Both the position numbers and the translations under genes were made by a program. A stretch of 64,000 nt of DNA. Origin: Amycolatopsis solani. Its GTDB lineage: Bacteria > Actinomycetota > Actinomycetes > Mycobacteriales > Pseudonocardiaceae. Shown here in pieces: positions 41,833 through 51,989 of the stretch. The stretch covers positions 1 to 64,000 of the forward strand of contig NZ_JAWQJT010000004.1 of assembly GCF_033441515.1 (NCBI RefSeq). Direction: 5' to 3'. Within the stretch, counting starts at the first letter, position 1; every line of letters starts with the position of its first letter. The notes beneath the pieces were generated by a model. The model was not told where the DNA came from. It saw only the letters and a list, made by a program, of their open reading frames with translations, and ran no database searches.

Positions 41833-42782
41833 TGCCGGACACCGCGGCACCACGCCTGATCACGCACCTGCGGCACGTCGACATCGCCGTGCCCGACCTG
41901 GCCGTCCAGCAGGCGTTCTACACGGGCCAGTGGGGGCTCACGGAAGTCGCCACGGACTCGGGATTGTCCTTCCTCGCCGCGGAAGGCTCGCCCGAGCAGT
42001 ACGTCGTGCGCCTGCGCCAGTCCGCCGACAAGCGCATCGACCTCATCGCGTTCGGCGCCGCGACCCCGGCCGACGTCGACGCACTCGCCGTCCGGCTGGC
42101 GCGCGACGGCGTGACGCTCGTGTCGGAGCCGGGCACGCTGGCGACGCCCGGCGGCGGCTACGGGTTCCGGTTCTTCGACAACGAAGGCCGCACGGTCGAG
42201 ATCTCCGCCGACGTCACCGAGCGGACCCACCGCAGGGTCGAGGAAGGCGAGTCGATCCCGGTGCGCCTGTCGCACGTGGTGGTCAACTCCGCCGATCCCG
42301 AGGGCACCGTCGCGTTCTACGAGCGCCACCTCGGGTTCGCGCTGTCGGACGTCCTCACCCACCCGCGCATGGGGAACATGATGTGGTTCCTGCGGTGCAA
42401 CCCGTGGCACCACAGTTTCGCGGTCGCCCGCGGCCCGCACCCGTCCCTGCACCACGCGAGCTTCGAGCTGCGCGGGATCGACGAGTACATGCGCGGCACC
42501 GGACGGCTGCTGCGGGCGGGCGTCGAGAAGATCTGGGGGCCGGGCCGGCACAAGGCGGGCAACAACACCTTCTCCTACTTCCTAGACCCGCAGGGCAACA
42601 CGGTCGAGTACACGACCGAACTCGAGCGCCTGGACGAGGACACCTGGCACCCCGGCCTGCACGACTTCAGCGATCCCGAGGTGTCCGACCAGTGGGGCAC
42701 CGCCAACCGGATGGACGAGTTCGTCGCGCGGAAGTCGTTCAACGACCCGGACCAGGGCCTGTTCCTGGCCCCGCCCGTCTGA
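41832..42782 (+). CDS. Extradiol ring-cleavage dioxygenase (type I, VOC fold)
   Basis: A 316-residue catechol 2,3-dioxygenase-like enzyme with two VOC domain pairs. The iron ligands are expected as His in LSHVVVNSADPEG, His in PHPSLHHASFEL and Glu in NTVEYTTELE; all are present. DPQGNTVEY is the C-terminal signature. It opens a catechol ring next to the hydroxyls. Start ATG overlaps the previous stop (TGATG) with AAGGAA ahead, and its own stop overlaps the next ATG in the same way. Substrate is probably the product of the operon's flavin hydroxylase. Confidence 0.85.
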   Translation: MPDTAAPRLITHLRHVDIAVPDLAVQQAFYTGQWGLTEVATDSGLSFLAAEGSPEQYVVRLRQSADKRIDLIAFGAATPADVDALAVRLARDGVTLVSEPGTLATPGGGYGFRFFDNEGRTVEISADVTERTHRRVEEGESIPVRLSHVVVNSADPEGTVAFYERHLGFALSDVLTHPRMGNMMWFLRCNPWHHSFAVARGPHPSLHHASFELRGIDEYMRGTGRLLRAGVEKIWGPGRHKAGNNTFSYFLDPQGNTVEYTTELERLDEDTWHPGLHDFSDPEVSDQWGTANRMDEFVARKSFNDPDQGLFLAPPV

Positions 42783-43726
42783 TGCGCTTCGCCACGGTCG
42801 CCGGGGCCGGCGGGCAGGTGCGGTGCGGGGTCGTGCGGGACGACACGCTGCTGCGCCTCCCGGCCGGGACCACGGTGCTCGACCTGCTCCGCACCGACGG
42901 GCTCGCCGACGCCGGAGCCCGTGCCGTGGCCGACGGCGACGCCGTCCCGCTGGCCGGCGTGCGGCTGCTACCCCCGGTCGAGGCGCCGACGGTGCGCGAC
43001 TTCGTCGCGTTCGAGGAGCACGTCGAGGGGATGACGGCCGGGGCCGGGGTGGGCGCGGAATGGTACGAGGCACCGACGTTCTACTTCACCAACCCGTACG
43101 CGCTCGTCGGCGCGCACGACGACGTGGCCGTGCCGCCCGGCTGCTCCCGGCTGGACTTCGAGTGCGAGGTCGCGGCGGTCATCGGCCGGGGCGGCGCCGA
43201 CATCGCCCCCGCCGACGCGACCGCCCACATCGCCGGCTACACGATCTTCAACGACTGGTCGGCGCGCGACCTCCAGGTCCGCGAGATGGCCGTGCGCCTC
43301 GGGCCCTGCAAGGGAAAGGACTTCGCCACGACGCTCGGCCCCGTCCTCGTGACGGCCGACGAGCTCGAGCCGTACCGCGACGCCGACGGCTTCCTCGCGC
43401 TCGGCATGACGGTCGCGGTCAACGGCACGGAGATCGGCCGTGACCTGCTTTCGAACATGGGCTGGCCGTTCGAGGACCTGGTCGCCTACGCCAGCCGCGG
43501 AACGGAGGTCCGTCCCGGCGACGTGCTGGGCTCCGGCACCTGCGGCAACGGCGGCTGCCTCGCCGAACTGTGGGGCCGCGGCCGCACCGATCTCCCGCCG
43601 CTGCGGCCCGGAGACGTGGTCACGATGACGGTGGAGGGGCTCGGCACCCTCCGCAACACCGTCGTGGCCGGAGGCGAACCGCACCCGATCGCGTACGCCC
43701 GGCCCCGCCCCCGCACGCGCCCATGA
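42782..43726 (+). CDS. Fumarylacetoacetate hydrolase-family protein (second of two)
   Basis: A 314-residue FAH-superfamily enzyme. Blocks include FYFTNPYALVGAHDDV, SRLDFECEVAAVIGRGGAD with the metal-binding acids, GYTIFNDWSARDLQ, and VRPGDVLGSGTCGNGGCL. The KGKDFATTLGPVLVT segment is typical of the longer bacterial FAH proteins. It probably acts after ring cleavage, hydrolysing a carbon-carbon bond. It is last in the operon, five bases from the convergent response-regulator gene. Confidence 0.8.
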   Translation: MRFATVAGAGGQVRCGVVRDDTLLRLPAGTTVLDLLRTDGLADAGARAVADGDAVPLAGVRLLPPVEAPTVRDFVAFEEHVEGMTAGAGVGAEWYEAPTFYFTNPYALVGAHDDVAVPPGCSRLDFECEVAAVIGRGGADIAPADATAHIAGYTIFNDWSARDLQVREMAVRLGPCKGKDFATTLGPVLVTADELEPYRDADGFLALGMTVAVNGTEIGRDLLSNMGWPFEDLVAYASRGTEVRPGDVLGSGTCGNGGCLAELWGRGRTDLPPLRPGDVVTMTVEGLGTLRNTVVAGGEPHPIAYARPRPRTRP

Positions 43727-43731
43727 CCCGG

Positions 43732-44388
43732 TCAGCCGGGCGGCGGGATCAGCCCCTCGCGGATCGCGAACAGCGCCGCCTGTGTGCGTGACGCCAGCTG
43801 CAGCTTGCCGAGCACGTTGCTGACGTGGGTGCGGGCCGTGCGTTCGCTGATCACCAGGCGCTCGGCGATCGCGCGGTTGGGGTAGCCGCGCGCGACCAGC
43901 GTCAGGATCTCCCGTTCCCGCGCGGTGAGGGCGGTCAACCCGATGCGGGGCGCCGAAATCCGGCGGACCAGCTGCCCGGCGACGGCGGCGTCAAGGTGCA
44001 CCTCGCCCCGCGCGGCGGCCCGGATCGCCGCGGCCACCTCGGCCGGCTCGGCGTCCTTGAGCAGGTAGCCCGCCGCGCCCGCCGCCAGTGCGTTGTGGAC
44101 CCGCTCGACTTCGCCGAAGCTGGTCAGCACCACCACCCGGATGCCGGGGAACCGGCTGACGATCCGTTCGGTGGCCCCGATCCCGTCCAGCACCGGCATG
44201 CGCAGGTCCATCAGCACGACGTCCGGCAGCGGCTCGCCGAGGGTCCGCCACTGCGCCAGCAGGTCGAGCGCCCGCGCGCCGTCGGCCGCCTCACCGAGCA
44301 CCGACAGCTCCGGCTCGGTCTCCACGAAGGCCCGCAACCCACGCCGGACCACGGCGTGGTCGTCCACCAGCAGGACGCGGATGGTCAT
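43732..44388 (-). CDS. NarL/LuxR-type response regulator
   Basis: A 218-residue two-component response regulator. The receiver domain (residues 1-120) has the acidic pair in LLVDDHAVV, the phosphorylated Asp in VLMDLRMPV and the Lys in LLKDAEPAE. The C-terminal LuxR-type helix-turn-helix is LTAREREILTLVARGYPNRA followed by AERLVISERTARTHVSNVL. Its ATG overlaps the stop of the sensor kinase gene by four bases, so the two form one system. Possible targets are the neighbouring aromatic genes. Confidence 0.9.
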   Translation of the reverse strand: MTIRVLLVDDHAVVRRGLRAFVETEPELSVLGEAADGARALDLLAQWRTLGEPLPDVVLMDLRMPVLDGIGATERIVSRFPGIRVVVLTSFGEVERVHNALAAGAAGYLLKDAEPAEVAAAIRAAARGEVHLDAAVAGQLVRRISAPRIGLTALTAREREILTLVARGYPNRAIAERLVISERTARTHVSNVLGKLQLASRTQAALFAIREGLIPPPG

Positions 44389-45650
44389 CGCAGCCGTCCC
44401 CCGTCAAGCCGGTCCAGCGGCACCGCGACCCGGACGGCCCAGCCACGGCTCCCGGCCGGGCCGGCCTCGAACCGCCCGCCCCAGCGCTCGGTGCGCTCCC
44501 GCATGGACAGCAGCCCGAGCCGCTCGCCGTCCCCGGCGTTGCCGTCCATGGCGCCGTCGTCGAGCACCTGGATGACGAGCTCGAACTCCTGCTCGGCGAT
44601 GCGCACCTCCACCGAGGTGGCGTTGGCGTGCTTGACGACGTTGTGCAGGGCCTCCGAAGTGATCCGGTAGAGGTCCTCCTGGAAGGCCAGCCCGCCGCCG
44701 ATCCGCAGGTCGTCGGTCGCCCGCACCTCGATCTCGAGGCCGGTCCTCGCCCGCAGGCTCGCGGCGTGCGCGCGGATCGCGCCGAGGAGGCCGTGCTCGG
44801 CGAGTTCGAGCGGGCGCAGCTCGAACACCAGCTGCCGCAGGTCGGCCAGCGCGCCGGCGCTCAGCGCCGCCAGCTCCCCCGCGGTCCGCCGGACGCCCTC
44901 GTCACCGGTGTCCAGGCCGTCGAGCCGCCGGGTCAGCGCCTCGGCCTGCATGCGCATCGAAAACAGTTGCTGCACCACGGAATCGTGCAGGTCGCGAGCC
45001 AGCCGGTGGCGCTCGTCGGACTGGGCCCGGGTGCGGGTCTGGGCGAGCAGCTCGGCCATGTCGATGGCGACCGCGGCCTGGTCGGCCATCGCTTCGAGGA
45101 AGGCGAGCGAGCCGGGGCCGGGGTCCTCGCCCGGGCGGTAGTAGGCGTTGACCACGCCGACCGTCCGGCCGCGCACCGCCATCGGCATCGACACGAACGC
45201 GTCCCAGTCCGGCCGGTCCATGATCTCCTTGAGCGGCTCCCACGCAGGATCGGCCATGATCAGCGGCTTGCGGTGCGGATCGACGACCGGCTCGCCGGAC
45301 AGGAAGGCGTCGAGGAAGCGGACGTGCGCGCCCCGCTTGCGGCAGGCGGAGAGCCGGGCCACGAAATCCGGTGCCTCACCGAAGCCGGCCATGCCCAGGA
45401 TCCGCAGGTCGGCGGCGGGATCGTCGACGGCCATGATCTGCACGGCCGCGATGCCCGCGGTCCGGACGATCTCCTGGGCGACCGCCTCCAGCGTCACGGG
45501 CAGCGAGTACGACCCCGCCACACTGGAGGCGGCCCTGGCGATCGCGGTCAGCCGCCGCTGCTGGCGGCGGAGCTCGGCCAGCACCTCCGACGCGTCCGGC
45601 GGAGCACCCCGTGCCGAGGTGCTCGCGCGCTGGTCCCGCCGTTGGTCCAC
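44385..45650 (-). CDS. GAF-domain sensor histidine kinase (HisKA_3 type)
   Basis: A 421-residue soluble sensor kinase. A GAF domain covers residues ~45-190, a short coiled segment follows, the HisKA_3 dimerisation helix carries the phosphorylated His in HRLARDLHDSVVQQLFSM, and the ATPase domain is at ~310-415 (TSEALHNVVKHANATSVEV is the N box; RLGLLSMRERTERWGG the G2 region). There is no membrane segment, so the GAF domain likely senses a cytoplasmic ligand. The GTG at 45650 is the best start after the upstream carrier gene; no strong ribosome site is seen. Confidence 0.8.
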   Translation of the reverse strand: MDQRRDQRASTSARGAPPDASEVLAELRRQQRRLTAIARAASSVAGSYSLPVTLEAVAQEIVRTAGIAAVQIMAVDDPAADLRILGMAGFGEAPDFVARLSACRKRGAHVRFLDAFLSGEPVVDPHRKPLIMADPAWEPLKEIMDRPDWDAFVSMPMAVRGRTVGVVNAYYRPGEDPGPGSLAFLEAMADQAAVAIDMAELLAQTRTRAQSDERHRLARDLHDSVVQQLFSMRMQAEALTRRLDGLDTGDEGVRRTAGELAALSAGALADLRQLVFELRPLELAEHGLLGAIRAHAASLRARTGLEIEVRATDDLRIGGGLAFQEDLYRITSEALHNVVKHANATSVEVRIAEQEFELVIQVLDDGAMDGNAGDGERLGLLSMRERTERWGGRFEAGPAGSRGWAVRVAVPLDRLDGGRLR

Positions 45651-45703
45651 GGCACGAGTATGCCGCGCTCCGGCCGAAATCCCGATGCTGAACGCGAAGG
45701 TGA

Positions 45704-47038
45704 TCAAGGTGCCGCTTCGGCGGCGGACGGTTCGGGCGCGCCGGCCCCGGCCCGCCCCGGTCCCCTGGCCGGCAGCATGATCGCGGCGACGAGGCCGGCC
45801 AGGCACAGCGCGGTGAGGTAGAGCGCGACGACGATCGATCCGCCCGCCGCCTGCAGCGCGGTCGCGACGAGCGGGGTGACCGCGCCGCCGATCACGCCGC
45901 CCACCGTGTAGGCGATCGAGATGCCGCTGTAACGCACCCGCACGGGGAACAGTTCGGTGTACAACCCGCCCTGCGCCCCGGCCATCAGGCCCTGCACGAC
46001 CGCGGCGACGAGCACCGCGACCAGCGCCAGGCCGACGTTCCCGGTGTCGACCAGCGCGAACATCGGCACCGGCCAGACCACCGTCGTCACCGCGCCCCAG
46101 ACGTAGACCCGCTTGGCGCCGTACCGGTCGCTCAGGACGGCCGAGGCCGCGATGGCGGCGATCCACAGCGCGGTCGAGACGAGGATCAGCGTGAGCAGGG
46201 TCGGCCGGGTGTAGCCGACGACCTTCGTGCCGTAGGACAGCAGGTAGACGATCACCGTGTAGCCGATCGCGGGCGGGGCGATCGCCGCGAGGCCGGCCAG
46301 GACCAGTGCCTTCGGCTCGGTCCGGACCAGCTCGGCGAACGGCACCTTCGTCACCTCCCGGCTCTCCTTGACCCGCGCGAACTCCGGCGCGTCCCGCAGC
46401 CGCGTGCGCACCAGCAGGCCGACGACGACCAGCACGACGCTGATCAAGAAGGGGATCCGCCAGCCGTAGGCCAGGAAGTCCTCATTGGACAGTCCGGAGA
46501 CGGCGAGGAAGGCCAGATTGGAGGTGAGCACCCCGATCGGCACGCCGAACTGCGCGAAACTGCCGTAGAGGGCCCGGCGGCCGGCGGAGGCGTGTTCGGT
46601 GGCGATGAGAACCGCCCCACCCCACTCGCCGCCCACCCCGAAACCTTGGATGATCCGCAGCAGCACCAACAGCAATGGCGCGCCGACGCCGATCGCGGCA
46701 TACGTGGGCAGCACGCCGATCAGGGTCGTCGCGCCCCCGGTCAGCAGCAGGGTGAGCACGAGCATCGACTTGCGCCCGATCCGGTCGCCGAAGTGCCCGA
46801 TGATCGCGGCGCCGAGCGGGCGCGCGGCGAACCCGACGGCGAAGGTGGCGAACGCGGCGAGCGTGCCCGCGACCGGCGACGCCGCGGAGAAGAAGACCGT
46901 GCCGAACGCCAGCGCGGCGGCCGTGCCGAAGATGTAGTAGTCGTACCACTCGATCGACGTGCCGACGAGACTCGCGGCCAGGATGCTCGGTCCGGACGGG
47001 CGGGGGGCGGATGACTGCGGTGGTGACTGATCGGCCAT
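45704..47038 (-). CDS. MFS transporter (metabolite:H+ symporter type)
   Basis: A 444-residue carrier with twelve membrane segments. The loop motif is GHFGDRIGRKSML, with EWYDYYIFGTAAAL in helix 1 and GFGVGGEWGGAVLIATEHA between helices 4 and 5, as in the MHS family that transports aromatic and other organic acids. The ATG at 47038 has AAGGAG six bases ahead; an upstream in-frame start at 47077 is less likely. It is in line with the isomerase, esterase and LigAB genes and probably imports an aromatic acid. Confidence 0.85.
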   Translation of the reverse strand: MADQSPPQSSAPRPSGPSILAASLVGTSIEWYDYYIFGTAAALAFGTVFFSAASPVAGTLAAFATFAVGFAARPLGAAIIGHFGDRIGRKSMLVLTLLLTGGATTLIGVLPTYAAIGVGAPLLLVLLRIIQGFGVGGEWGGAVLIATEHASAGRRALYGSFAQFGVPIGVLTSNLAFLAVSGLSNEDFLAYGWRIPFLISVVLVVVGLLVRTRLRDAPEFARVKESREVTKVPFAELVRTEPKALVLAGLAAIAPPAIGYTVIVYLLSYGTKVVGYTRPTLLTLILVSTALWIAAIAASAVLSDRYGAKRVYVWGAVTTVVWPVPMFALVDTGNVGLALVAVLVAAVVQGLMAGAQGGLYTELFPVRVRYSGISIAYTVGGVIGGAVTPLVATALQAAGGSIVVALYLTALCLAGLVAAIMLPARGPGRAGAGAPEPSAAEAAP

Positions 47039-47137
47039 GGCGCGTACTCCTTCGGGCGCAGCACGTATTCGACGCAATCGGCATCCATCCCATCACCCAG
47101 AGCGGCGGCGCGGCACCGGCGGGTGGGCCTGCTCGGC

Positions 47138-47431
47138 CTACGTCATTTGTCCCGCTTGTCGTTCCTGCGGGTGGGTGGCGAGCGCCTCGACGGTCACGTC
47201 CAGCCACCGCCACATCGGCAGCGAAGCGATGGCGTCGTGCAGCGCGGCCGGGTCAGCCGCCTCGTACAGCCCGATGGTGGCGTTGCGGCCGGGCACGCGC
47301 CACAGCCGTTTCAGCACCCCGGCGTCCCGCAGCTCTCCCGCGCGCTTGCGTTCGGCCTCGCGCAGCCGCTGCCGGGTGACGTCCGGAGTGTCGGCGGGCA
47401 GCCGGTTTTCGGTGCGTACCAGGAACTCCAT
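47138..47431 (-). CDS. Muconolactone delta-isomerase-like protein
   Basis: A 97-residue protein of the muconolactone isomerase (CatC-like) family: MEFLVRTENRLPADTP at the start, RLREAERKRAGELRDAGVL, and SLPMWRWLDVTVEALATHP near the end. CatC moves a double bond in muconolactone, but relatives with other roles occur. In a LigAB-type cluster it may isomerise a ring-cleavage product. AAGGAGAG precedes the ATG. It lies ten bases after the esterase gene in the direction of transcription. Confidence 0.8.
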   Translation of the reverse strand: MEFLVRTENRLPADTPDVTRQRLREAERKRAGELRDAGVLKRLWRVPGRNATIGLYEAADPAALHDAIASLPMWRWLDVTVEALATHPQERQAGQMT

Positions 47432-47441
47432 CGTCTCTCCT

Positions 47442-48140
47442 TCACGTGACGGCGAGCAGGACGTCCGCCAGTTCCCCGGGCGCGGTCACCATCGCCTCGT
47501 GGCCGGTGGCGACTTCGTGCACCGGCCAGGCCCGGGCGGCGGCCCGCTCGGCGTGGGGGCGGAACACCCGCAACCAGTCGGTGCACTCGACGAAGACCGC
47601 GGCCACGTCGCTGGATCCCCGCAGCCGCAACGGTTCGGTATAGGCGAGCCACGGGTGCGGGGTGAGGCGCGGCGCGAGCCAGGCGAGGTCGGCGTCCTCG
47701 GTCACCCCCAGCACGGTCAGCGACCGAACCGGGATCAGCCAGCCGAAACCGGGCCCGGCGACCGACTCCCGGTAGTGCCCGGCGACCGTTTCGGGCAGCA
47801 GGTCGATCGCGGCGTCGCCGTCGTCGCCGACGAACGCGTCGAGGTACACCCGCGTCCGCAGCCTGCCGGGAACCAGGTCGGCGACGCCAGTGACGACCTG
47901 TCCCGCGTAGCTGTGCCCGACGAGGACCACGTCGGCCAGGTCGTACGCCTCGAGGTGCGCCACCACGTCCCGGACGTGCGTGCCGAGCCCGACCGACGGG
48001 GTCAGCAGGTGGGCGCGCTCGCTGACGCCGGTCAACGTCGGCGTGTGGACCTCGTGCCCCGCGGCCCGCAGCAGGGAGGCGACACGCTGCCAGACCCAGC
48101 CGCCGTGCCAGGCGCCGTGCAGCAGCACGAACGTGGTCAT
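47442..48140 (-). CDS. Alpha/beta hydrolase (esterase)
   Basis: A 232-residue cytoplasmic hydrolase. The oxyanion segment is LLHGAWHGGWVW, the nucleophile elbow GHSYAGQV, and the catalytic His is in VATGHEAMV. It resembles the small esterase/methylesterase group. Its ATG overlaps the stop of the LigB-type gene by four bases. If the dioxygenase cuts a methoxylated ring next to the methoxy carbon, the product is a methyl ester, and this enzyme is placed to hydrolyse it. That role is an inference. Confidence 0.75.
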   Translation of the reverse strand: MTTFVLLHGAWHGGWVWQRVASLLRAAGHEVHTPTLTGVSERAHLLTPSVGLGTHVRDVVAHLEAYDLADVVLVGHSYAGQVVTGVADLVPGRLRTRVYLDAFVGDDGDAAIDLLPETVAGHYRESVAGPGFGWLIPVRSLTVLGVTEDADLAWLAPRLTPHPWLAYTEPLRLRGSSDVAAVFVECTDWLRVFRPHAERAAARAWPVHEVATGHEAMVTAPGELADVLLAVT

Positions 48141-48982
48141 CCGAGGTCCTCGAACAGGGCCAGCCCGGCGGCGGTGTTGGACGCCGGCACGTGGTAGGTC
48201 TCGTGGATCCGCTTGACGCCGGGGCTCAGCGCGCCGCGCATCACCAGCCACATGATCAGCTCGATCCCCTCGGTGCCCGCCTGCCGGATGTAGTCCTCCC
48301 GCGACAACGCGGCCAGCCGCTGCGGGTCGTGCTCGATCGCGTCGAGGAACATCCGGTCGAACGGGGTGTTGATCAGCCCCGCGCGGGAGCCCGCCAGCTG
48401 GTGGGACATGCCGCCGGTGCCGAACACCGCGACCTTCAGCGCCGGCGGGAACGAGCGGATCGCCCGGCCGAGCGCCCGCCCGAGCGCGTAGCAGCGCGCC
48501 GCGGTGGGCTGCGGGTACTGGATCACGTTGACCAGCAAGGGAACCACCGCGCACGGCCACGCGTCACCGGGATCGGGGCAGTACACCGACAGCGGCACGG
48601 TCAGCCCGTGGTCGACGTCGAGCCGGTGGCAGGTGGCGATGTCGAACCCGGCGTCGACCAGCTCGGTGACGAGGTGCTCGGACAGCTCCGGCGCGCCGTC
48701 GACGTCCGGCACCGGCCGCCGGCCCCAGCCCTCGTCGGCCACCGGGTAGGACTCGGCGGTGCCGATCGCGAACGTGGGCACCAGGTCCAGCCCGATGGCG
48801 TTGGCGTGGTCGTTGTAGATGACCACGGCCACGTCCGGCGGATGCGCGGCCATCCATTCCCGCGCCGGCGCGTAGCCGTCGAACAGGGGTTTCCAGTGCG
48901 GTTGGCCGGTCTGCCCGTGGTCCATCGCCGCGCCGATCGAGGGCACGTGCGAGGTGGCCAGGCCCCAGCTGACTTCAGCCAA
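48137..48982 (-). CDS. ligB: Class III extradiol dioxygenase catalytic subunit (LigB-like, 4,5-cleaving)
   Basis: A 281-residue protein of the protocatechuate/gallate 4,5-dioxygenase beta-subunit family. Iron ligands and catalytic His are seen in ATSHVPSIG, VVIYNDHANAI, GMSHQLAGS and the Glu of GIELIMWLVMRGAL. LDVDHGLTVPLSVYCP is also conserved. It cleaves the ring of a protocatechuate- or gallate-type compound. The start is an unusual TTG at 48982, with GGAGG about nine bases upstream; it overlaps the alpha-subunit stop by eight bases, so both subunits are co-translated. Confidence 0.85.
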   Translation of the reverse strand: MAEVSWGLATSHVPSIGAAMDHGQTGQPHWKPLFDGYAPAREWMAAHPPDVAVVIYNDHANAIGLDLVPTFAIGTAESYPVADEGWGRRPVPDVDGAPELSEHLVTELVDAGFDIATCHRLDVDHGLTVPLSVYCPDPGDAWPCAVVPLLVNVIQYPQPTAARCYALGRALGRAIRSFPPALKVAVFGTGGMSHQLAGSRAGLINTPFDRMFLDAIEHDPQRLAALSREDYIRQAGTEGIELIMWLVMRGALSPGVKRIHETYHVPASNTAAGLALFEDLG

Positions 48983-49319
48983 GCTTCCGCCCTCCCGAGC
49001 GCATCACCGCGGTGAACTCCTCGACCGTCATGCCGGTGAAGACACCGCCGAGGTGCTGCATGGACAGCTTGTCGACCATCGCGAGCTTGTAGGTGTAGAA
49101 GATCGAGCCGCCGAGGTCGAGCATGGCGATCCAGTCCCGCGTCAAGATGGCTGTCTTCTGGGCCGGCGTCAGGCCGTACGCGTCGCAGTAGGCGGCCTCG
49201 TCCTCGGCGAACCGGCGCCGGTTCGCCGCGTCCGCGAGGGAACCGCAGAGCCGGTTGAGCCGGTAGCCCCGCCGGACCGCCGCCAGGTCGAGCGGGTAGT
49301 CGTCGCGCGCCCTGGTCAT
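48975..49319 (-). CDS. ligA: 4,5-dioxygenase alpha subunit (LigA-like)
   Basis: A 114-residue all-helical protein of the LigA family, the small subunit of protocatechuate 4,5-dioxygenase. Family blocks are YRLNRLCGSLADAANRRRF, EAAYCDAYGLTPAQKTAI and KLAMVDKLSMQHLGGVFTGM. It covers the active site of the beta subunit. The ATG overlaps the stop of the upstream reductase-like gene (ATGA), and its own end overlaps the beta-subunit start. Confidence 0.85.
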   Translation of the reverse strand: MTRARDDYPLDLAAVRRGYRLNRLCGSLADAANRRRFAEDEAAYCDAYGLTPAQKTAILTRDWIAMLDLGGSIFYTYKLAMVDKLSMQHLGGVFTGMTVEEFTAVMRSGGRKLG

Positions 49320-50125
49320 GAGGTCACCGTGGCCAGCAGACGCTGCCGCCACGCCTCGGTCCGGCGCAGCTCGTTGAACGTGAAGATGTGCAGCCCGGCG
49401 ACGTTCGCGGGCGCCCGCGCACCGAGCCGCCTGACCAGCGGCGTCGGCCGGTAACCGCGCGGCAGCAGCAGCCGCCACAGCAGGCCGCGCTGCTTGCGGA
49501 CGAACCGCGCGGACCGGCCGAGCCCGATGTTCGCCGAGATCCGCACCAGCCGTTGCCGGTTCACCGGCCCCGGCAGGCCGACGTACACGGGCAGGCCCAC
49601 CACCCCGGCCGCCCACGAGGACGTCGTGGCGGCGGAGAAACAGATCTGCGAGATGACGTGGGTGGCCAGCGGCGCCTTCTGCTTCAGCGCCAGGTCGAGC
49701 GCGTCGCGCGGGATCGTGGCGTGCCCCTCCGGGTAGCCGCCGACGCCGATCCGGTCGAACGGGTGCCCGAGCGCCTCCATCGTCTGCAGCAGCGTGAAGG
49801 CGTCGGGGAACGGGCCCGCGGGCCGCGGCGCGTCGCCGCCCACGACGACGACGGAGCGCAGGCCGGCCTCGCGCAGCCGGGCCACCACGTCTTCGACGTG
49901 CCGGGCGTCGGCGAACTGCCGGGCCGCCAGGTGCGGCGCCACGGCGTACCCGTGCCCGTGCAGGCGCTCGCTGAGCTCCAGGGTCGCGTCGAGGCCCTTC
50001 GACTCGGTCACCGTGACCGTCAGCGGCACGTCGGCCGGCACGTCGGCGAGCACGGCGTCCTCGGTGCCGCGCAACGGCATCACCTCGTAGCTGATGTTCC
50101 GCACCAGCTCGGCGAAGTTGCTCAC
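49316..50125 (-). CDS. Methylenetetrahydrofolate reductase-like protein (MetF-type)
   Basis: A 269-residue TIM-barrel protein of the methylene-THF reductase family: SYEVMPLRGTEDAVLADVPA at the N-terminus with the catalytic Glu region, LRSVVVVGGDAPRPAGPFPD as flavin loop, and GVGGYPEGHATI. It would process the C1 unit that a LigM-type demethylase puts on tetrahydrofolate. A MetF gene is known to be linked to ligM in Sphingobium. Start GTG at 50125 is only 109 bases from the divergent demethylase start. It is the first gene of the LigAB operon. Confidence 0.8.
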   Translation of the reverse strand: MSNFAELVRNISYEVMPLRGTEDAVLADVPADVPLTVTVTESKGLDATLELSERLHGHGYAVAPHLAARQFADARHVEDVVARLREAGLRSVVVVGGDAPRPAGPFPDAFTLLQTMEALGHPFDRIGVGGYPEGHATIPRDALDLALKQKAPLATHVISQICFSAATTSSWAAGVVGLPVYVGLPGPVNRQRLVRISANIGLGRSARFVRKQRGLLWRLLLPRGYRPTPLVRRLGARAPANVAGLHIFTFNELRRTEAWRQRLLATVTS

Positions 50126-50169
50126 CCCACCAGTAGAGCCGAGCCGGGCCCGGGTTTCCCCGCGACGAA

Positions 50170-51635
<1,466 letters not shown>

Positions 51636-51657
51636 AGTCCTCGCACCCGGCGGCGGG

Positions 51658-51900
51658 TCACTCCACCGGCCACGAGCCAGACTGGTGTCGCGTCGACGAC
51701 TTCATCACGCGGTCGTCGACGTGCTCGGTTGCGCGGCCGTCGGCGGTGATGGTCAGCGAGCGAGTATGCCCGCCCCACTCCCCGGCGAACGTGCCGAGAG
51801 TCGCCACAGGCTCGGGCCGGGTGATCGTCAAGGGAAGGTCGAAGGCGCCGGCCGTGATCGATCGGACCGCCCCCTCCAGCCCGGCGAAGCCTTCACCCAA
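51658..51900 (-). CDS. Possible small or truncated protein
   Basis: The interval between the demethylase and the kinase (51636-51989) holds one plausible minus-strand frame of about 80 codons from a TTG, open further upstream to about 51995. GTFAGEWGGHTRSLTITADG looks like part of a family of actinomycete secreted proteins, but no signal peptide or good start is present. It may be the remainder of a longer gene. The overlapping plus-strand frame lacks any family likeness. Confidence 0.35.
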   Translation of the reverse strand: MGEGFAGLEGAVRSITAGAFDLPLTITRPEPVATLGTFAGEWGGHTRSLTITADGRATEHVDDRVMKSSTRHQSGSWPVE

Positions 51901-51989
51901 GTCCGGCCCGGCCTGCGCGCCGCGAGACCGGCAGGTGACCAGTTCCTGCCAACGACTCCACCAGCCACCGCCGATGTGCCAAGGTCGGC

